A DNA stretch of 64,000 bases from Kwoniella bestiolae CBS 10118 (Eukaryota; Basidiomycota; Tremellomycetes; Tremellales; Cryptococcaceae): positions 2,852,001 through 2,916,000 of the forward strand of contig NC_089241.1 in NCBI RefSeq assembly GCF_000512585.2, read 5' to 3'. The position numbers and the translations under genes are program-made. The notes below the pieces were generated by a model. It had not been told where the DNA came from and searched no databases. It saw only the letters and a program-made list of their open reading frames with translations. Positions 58,855 to 64,000 of the stretch are shown here, piece after piece (within the stretch, counting starts at the first letter, position 1; each line of letters begins with the position of its first letter).

Positions 58855-60186
58855 TCAGCACGATTCACAATGAAGTACCATCGTTCTTATATACTCTTAT
58901 CTATGTTTGATCTTTACCCCCGCCTTGCTCAATTTGAGCTACGATCAATTTGAGCTACGAAATGATGCACCTTCCTCATGCTTCACTCTGTGCAATATCT
59001 CATCACGAGCAGTACATTCCGACCATGTTGATAACTTTCCGCAAAGACCTACATGGGCAGTGAACAATGAGCTTGCGTCCAGCCTGCGGTCGAGGGGTAT
59101 CCCGAACGTCTGTTGCATCAAAGATTTGTCGAATCATCCGCAGTGTGGTGCCCTACGGTGGTGCTAATCCCCTAAGTTTGCCAAGATCACGTTCGTACCG
59201 TCATTGTGCAATCCGCGATCTCGCAATCTTGTTTGTGGTTATTCTAAGAGCCACCTTTTTTGGCGTCAAAACTTACGTTCGTTTTCATCTTGCTTTCCAT
59301 CTTTCTCGCCCTGCGTATGCCCCGGGGTGTGAATGGAGCTAGAGCGGAATATACATTCTGCTTTAAACACTCAATAGAGGTGTATCTTCCGCCTCGCAGA
59401 TACAGTCCTCTACCGTATCGCATTGACTGGTAGCGCTGGCAGCTAGGGGATGAGGGCGTGTTGGAATTCTTTCTGAACGCCTGTACCAAATAACTCATTA
59501 CACCAAGACTATCGGTGTACTGTTGACTTGTCTCGGTAATCATAAACCTGACGGATATGTTGATTCAAGGCAAAATGAAACAAAACAAAACAATACAAAA
59601 CGATGCGTTCCAACGATGTGCCTGAGTGACATTCCAGATCGGCTAGGTGAAACTCTATTTTCGCAGGAGGTGCACCACAGATTGGGAACTACCAACCTAC
59701 GTGCTAAGTGATGATACCGTAATACCCCTCAGGCCAGATTAATTACGGTTTGTGCTCCAATCGAGGTACCGTAGATCCTCAAGAGCATATTCTGATCAAC
59801 CTTGTTTTGCGTTTGGTAAGGAGTTCCAGAGGAATGGTCGTTCTGTGCGAATGAACAGTACTCGCTAATTAAAGTGTGACGAGATAAACCGGTGGCATAG
59901 ATTACGGGATTGGCTCACCATCCATCGAACCCATAGTGAATTCCGCTGGATGTGAGGTTGTTGTGTTGTGTCGTGTTGTGTTCGTCTGTTTACTTACCAT
60001 TCCAGCGGTCGATGATGAGATGTAAACAACCTCGATGAGGGTCAGCTCGGCTCGGCTCGATCATATATATAAGTCTCACAATTATGCATTGTGCTACCTC
60101 CCTTTCTTTCCAACTCATCACCCATCAAGGAGAACCGACGTCACCAACTACCTCACACTCATTTGTGATTCCTCATCCTCATCAAC
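58855..60186. promoter_or_regulatory. Long upstream region of CPL1-like copy 3
   Basis: About 1.33 kb. Near the gene: GTTTAC (59988-59993), ATTCCAGCG (59999-60007), ATGTAAACAACCTC (60020-60033) and a TATATATAAG box (60063-60072). An (AAAAC)n repeat lies at 59581-59601. A duplicated GCTACGATCAATTTGA/GCTACGAAATGATG-like stretch lies at 58937-58966. No gene is seen. Confidence 0.5.
59581..59601. repeat. (AAAAC)n repeat
   Basis: Four imperfect units of CAAAA/CAATA in 21 bases. Confidence 0.6.
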
Positions 60187-61490
60187 ATGTTCACCCTCCT
60201 CGCCCCGGCAGCTCTCGTAGCCCTCGCATCGCTCAACAAGGTCCGAGCGGTCTACCCCTCGCTCTACGCGGGATGTTCCCAGTTCTACCCCGACAACAGC
60301 GTGTTGATCGATCAACAAACATACGGTACAGAGGACTGCGCTGTAAGTCGTTCCCTCTTCTACCATACGTGGACGCGAACTAACCTTTTTTTACACTCCC
60401 AGTCCCTCTGTTACGTCGCGGATACCGGACCATACCTGTACAGTTATTTCCAAGCGGGTGCGGACGTCCGAAAACGACAGGCCACGTCGACCTGCCGATG
60501 CTCCAATGAGATCGTCCCTGCTACTTTCTACGTCGAGTCGACGGATAACGCCGGTTCGTGTCAGAGCTACAACTGGGCTGTAAGTCCTTCTTTCTTTTCT
60601 TGGCTTGCGACAAAAGTTATTGGGGCTGATCAGAAATGGTACATTGCATCGGACAGATCGCCATCACAGCGTCGACTTACGAATTCGACGGGTGCTTCAC
60701 CGCGATCGGTACGCAAGATGGAGCCCCCGCCGGAGTGTACACTGCACCTGATCAGGCCAGTCCCGAGGACTGTCTACAGGTCTGCGCCTCGTACGAGGTA
60801 GCGGCATTTACCCCCGGGACTGGACCAGAGGAGAATGCTTACTCGTGCACTTGTGGCCCAATGAGTGAGTGGGAGTGGACTCCCCTCTCTCTCCTTTACA
60901 TCGATGATTAATTTACTGACTGACCTCGTGACAGGCGCATTCACCAACACCGGTCAGAACACCTGTGGCTACGGCGATTACTTCGTATACGACCACAAAG
61001 CCGGACGAAGCGTTTCCTCCGATTTCGCCAAACGACAGATGAAGGAGACTTTGGTCAGAGCTCGAAATGGGAAGAAGAGGGCCCTTTGCCCAGCTGGTTT
61101 GACAGCTTGTAAAGTTTCTCAATACGAGAGTGATTCGTTCGAGGTGGGTCATCACGTCCATCCCATACCATACCGTGCTAGGTGTATTTACCGATGATGC
61201 GATTGCCTGTTTAGTGCATCGATACCACTTCAGAACTCGAATCATGTGGTGGGTGTGCCCACGGCGAATTCAACAACCCCGCTGGTCCCCTGGGTGTAGA
61301 GTGAGTCATGAATATCCATCGGCTCAAGAGGGTGGATACTAATCTTGTTGCATGTGTCGAATCAAACAGCTGCTCAGCATTGCCTGGTCTCGCTCGAGGT
61401 GGGGTAACCTGTAATGCAGGCCAATGCCAGGCGTTCGCTTGTCAGAGAGGCTGGACTCTCACCCCGGAGGAAACTTGTGTTCAGGCGTAA
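60187..61490 (+). CDS. CPL1-like secreted cysteine-rich protein, copy 3
   Basis: Signal peptide MFTLLAPAALVALASLNKVR, then AVYPSLYAGCSQFY, YGTEDCA, SLCYVADTGPYLYSYFQAG and VRKRQATSTCRCSN. A second block has YEFDGCFTAIGTQDG, SPEDCLQVCASYEVAAF and YSCTCGPM. The linker is SSDFAKRQMKETLVRARNGK. The C-terminal domain has ALCPAGLTACKV, SFECIDTTSELESCGGC, VDCSALPGLARGGVTC and CQAFACQRGWTLTPEETC. The KR sites before TSTC and in the linker look like Kex2 processing points (inference). The C-terminal domain is closest to copy 1, with the QAFACQRGWTL block matching its TAFACKKGWTL. Function in this organism is unknown. Confidence 0.87.
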
Positions 61491-61779
61491 TCCTAAGTGC
61501 TCTGGAATATCAACACATCCATATCTTCCTTCCCTCGATAGCCTTAATCAACACTATTCTCTTGACTTACCTTTTTTTATCTCTTTATACTTTGCTTTGG
61601 GGCACATAAAAACACGGACAATAGTATAATGCATGGACTTTCTGACACATATCTTACAATATATCTCCAACCTAACGTTTCATGAACCATAATACAAGCT
61701 TCTGAGCTGACCTCAACCTCACCCACTATTCCCTTCGGATAAGATGCACACAGGGCATCGTCTACGATAAGAATTGATA

Positions 61780-62356
61780 CTAGTTCTTCCAAACCTGCAT
61801 GATTGCCGTAATACCAAACAAAGCACAATCAATCCCGCCGAGCACCGCGGCACCTCTCATGGTCACGCACGCTCTGAGATTATCGAATACCCCAATCGTG
61901 GCTGGACCAGAGCAGCTGCCCATGTGTTGGGACTGGTAGACCGCGATGATGATAATCGATACGAGGAATAAGAGGGAAGTGAGGGAATCGCCAATGATGG
62001 TAAGTGTCGATCGATGAATGGGCGAGTAGAGAATCTTGGGTGGAAGGACAAGAAGGGCGACGCAACTCTGTTCAATGGACGTCAGAACAAGAACTTGAGA
62101 CAAGTAAACAGGTATGGAATCAGAGTGAGAGGGGGACAGAGACAGTACTTACCGAAGCTTCGATGATGGCCACGTCGGTGTACCATCTATCACTGAGTAG
62201 ACTTCTGTCGATAGCTAGAATACCGAGGATGAGAGTGGGTATACTAATGAGATATTGGCTGAGTCGGATGATCACAGTCGATATGGAAGGTCGATTATCA
62301 TCAGGTGAGGGATGGGTCATCTTCTCGTGGTCTTGGTCGATTGAATGGGTGGACAT
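61780..62356 (-). CDS. Four-helix membrane protein, MARVEL-like
   Basis: Exon 1 (62356-62153) and exon 2 (62067-61780) join in phase to 163 residues. Four hydrophobic segments are visible: LSQYLISIPTLILGILAI (about 33-50), EASSCVALLVLPP (about 66-78), IIGDSLTSLLFLVSIIIIAV (about 93-112) and LGGIDCALFGITAIMQVW (about 144-161). Two cysteines between helices 3 and 4 (HMGSCSGPAT, LRACVTM) are placed as in fungal MARVEL proteins. The N-terminal 28 residues are polar and cytosolic. MARVEL proteins shape membrane domains such as eisosomes. This is a fold-level call only. Confidence 0.65.
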
Positions 62357-63813
62357 GATTGAGTCAATCTATAGTATAGTGTATGAGGTGCTTGTGTGGT
62401 GAGTGATTCAGCTCAAAAGTTTCTTTTCACCAGACCTACTTATACCTTCCAGCGACTATCCGCGTATCAAGCGATGGTGCACGACGGGCTGAACGAATCT
62501 TATCAACATCCAATCGCAATTGGAGCTCATTCATAAAACCGTATAACGCTCAAAGGAGGGTGTATTGCCTCAACATGCGAGGCCATTCTATGATTGGTTT
62601 TCGACTACAGATGTCTCGTTGGTATTGGCCGCAGGGCCGGATCCGCGTGTATGCACCAGGTCATGCTCGCTAGCGTCTGATGGCTGGTTGTGTGCTGCCA
62701 GTCTCTGGACTTGTCTTAAGCGGATGCAATGTCATATCTTCTCGAGCTATACCTAGCAGGCGCAGTCTTCCCCTCGGCACGAGGATCTCAAAAGGCTAGA
62801 AACACCTATTACGAGCCAGACGGATGATGGGCGATATGTACAATGAAGTCTTCGTTGCAGATGCTAAGAGCTGAACCGTGGTGATCCCTAAAACGTCAGA
62901 CATAGCATCATGTATGTATGTATGTACAACGAAGAAAAGGTCGGCCGCAAGGTATTCCCCCATGCGAAACTGTTGAGTAGGAAATGCATCCGGGACTTCC
63001 GGAGAGAAGGGCAGCATGAAAATCAAGGTGACGTCAGATTATCGAAGGGAAGTATGTTAAGTTCAGGGTTCACAGTATCCTGAGGGCTGGGTGATGATGT
63101 GGTCATGTCCTTTGGGCCCTATAACGAGCTGTATGAGCCGTGCTTTGTAGTGCGGGGCTCGGAATGGAAATATCCGGTACGACATTAGTGTGGATTTAGC
63201 CCTTTTGAGCGGGTGGGGTAAGAGGGGGAGTAGGGGAGGGAAGGGACCGAGGGAACGAGTGTGATTGGATTGGTTCGAATCGGGTGGTAGCGTGAGCAGT
63301 ACAGTAGGGCCGTAAGATCAGAATGCACACATACGCACATACACAGAGTTATATAACTTTGGTGTTGATTTGATTTGATTTGATGCGAGTTGGAGTGTTG
63401 GTAGTGTTGGAATCAAATAGAAGCATCTCATACGCTCAAACGCTCATACTCTCTTAACTCTCTCAACTACCTCATACCTTCCTTTGAACCACAGTATGCT
63501 ACTACATAGCTAGATCTACTATCTACTACTATATACGACGCCACCTCGCGCACAACCCACGCCACGTCACGTCAATATTCAGATGATCGTCGCTTGATAC
63601 GTCATTCATAGATTACAGATTATTATTCCTTTATCAACTCGCTTTACTTGAAAACCTTGTTCTCTTTTCTCTTTCTCTTTTTTCCCACGAAACATTATCC
63701 AGTTACATCAGTTACCAATACCAAGATTACACGACCGTACTATATATATCCATAATACCGTAATACCACCCTATAACCCCAGCCCACATCCACCTTATAT
63801 CCCATACGCAAAG
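62357..63813. promoter_or_regulatory. Long intergenic/leader region before the right-edge gene
   Basis: About 1.46 kb without a convincing gene. A (TGTA/TATG)n run lies at about 62909-62924. The last 400 bases before the ATG at 63814 are C/T-rich with few G (CTCTTTTCTCTTTCTC, CATACTCTCTTAACTC) and contain TATATATATCC at about 63742-63752. This looks like a long promoter plus 5' untranslated region. Confidence 0.5.
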
Positions 63814-64000
63814 ATGCCATATATACCACCCAACAGCAATCAGATCCAACCCATCGCCATACCCATATCCAGAACACATCAACTAGCCATCGATAATATC
63901 CCCACTTCCACTTCCACATCCACAGCTACGTCCAACGAGTCTTCCGAATCGGATATTCACACTCCCAGACCTGACGAATCAAGTCAAAATCAAAGTCAAC
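63814..64000 (+). CDS. N-terminal part of an unknown gene, cut by right edge
   Basis: The frame starts MPYIPPNSNQIQPIAIPISR and stays open to the last base (62 codons). It is disordered: STSTSTATSTNESSESDIH, then PDESSQNQSQ. The ATG follows a long pyrimidine-rich leader and is the first good start. The product cannot be named. A low-complexity N-terminus behind a very long upstream region is common for fungal regulators, but nothing in these residues proves that. Confidence 0.6.
   Translation, partial: MPYIPPNSNQIQPIAIPISRTHQLAIDNIPTSTSTSTATSNESSESDIHTPRPDESSQNQSQ

Noticed and set aside
62565..62756. 63-codon + strand frame in the right-hand intergenic region
   Set aside because: No signal peptide, domain or neighbouring exon. 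It is likely chance.

Overview
The window is nuclear DNA from a basidiomycete yeast, most likely a Tremellales species (Cryptococcus/Kwoniella-like). The reasons are: densely packed genes on both strands; many introns of about 50-80 bp with GTGAGT/GTAAGT donors and CTGAC/CTAAC-like branch points; an intron-containing tRNA; fungal protein families; and a tandem set of CPL1-like secreted proteins, a family I know from Cryptococcus. All gene models were joined by eye from six-frame reading and splice signals. Start, stop and domain calls are firmer than internal splice sites.

Layout. 1-12.5 kb: an FAD monooxygenase cut by the left edge, an FHA-domain Tos4/Plm2-like protein, an unknown multi-exon protein, a small ACT-domain protein, a cysteine-rich secreted protein, an NPC2-like (ML) secreted protein with a long Ser/Thr/Ala-rich arm, and a UGO1-like mitochondrial outer-membrane carrier. 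12.5-21 kb: the Miro GTPase GEM1, divergent from UGO1; a disordered protein; a class I methyltransferase. 21-31 kb: a 3-dehydroshikimate-dehydratase-like TIM barrel, a GAS1/GH72 glucanosyltransferase, an epoxide hydrolase and a TDA3-like FAD oxidoreductase. 31-38 kb: an F-box/LRR protein and a tandem array of an unrecognised gene family, part intact and part decayed. 38-50 kb: TIM44, a golgin-like coiled coil, an ABC1/UbiB-family kinase-like protein (Cqd2/Mcp2-like), two hypothetical genes (one with a frame break), a tRNA and a stretch without clear genes. 50-62 kb: a small predicted N-myristoylated polybasic protein, an MFS transporter with an unusually long intron, three CPL1-like genes in tandem with a PAN-like secreted gene between copies 1 and 2, and a MARVEL-like membrane protein. 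62.4-64 kb: a long leader/promoter and the first exon of a gene cut by the right edge.

Genes that may work together: UGO1-like and GEM1 share one 426-bp promoter and both act at the mitochondrial outer membrane. TIM44 and the Cqd2/Mcp2-like gene add two more mitochondrial genes within 35 kb. The three CPL1-like genes share intron positions and promoter words (forkhead-like TGTAAAC, plus ATTCCAGCG or AAACAACCTC), so they look like one co-regulated, recently duplicated secreted family. The most novel-looking material is this cluster, the 35.1-37.4 kb paralog array, and the 84-residue predicted lipidated protein.
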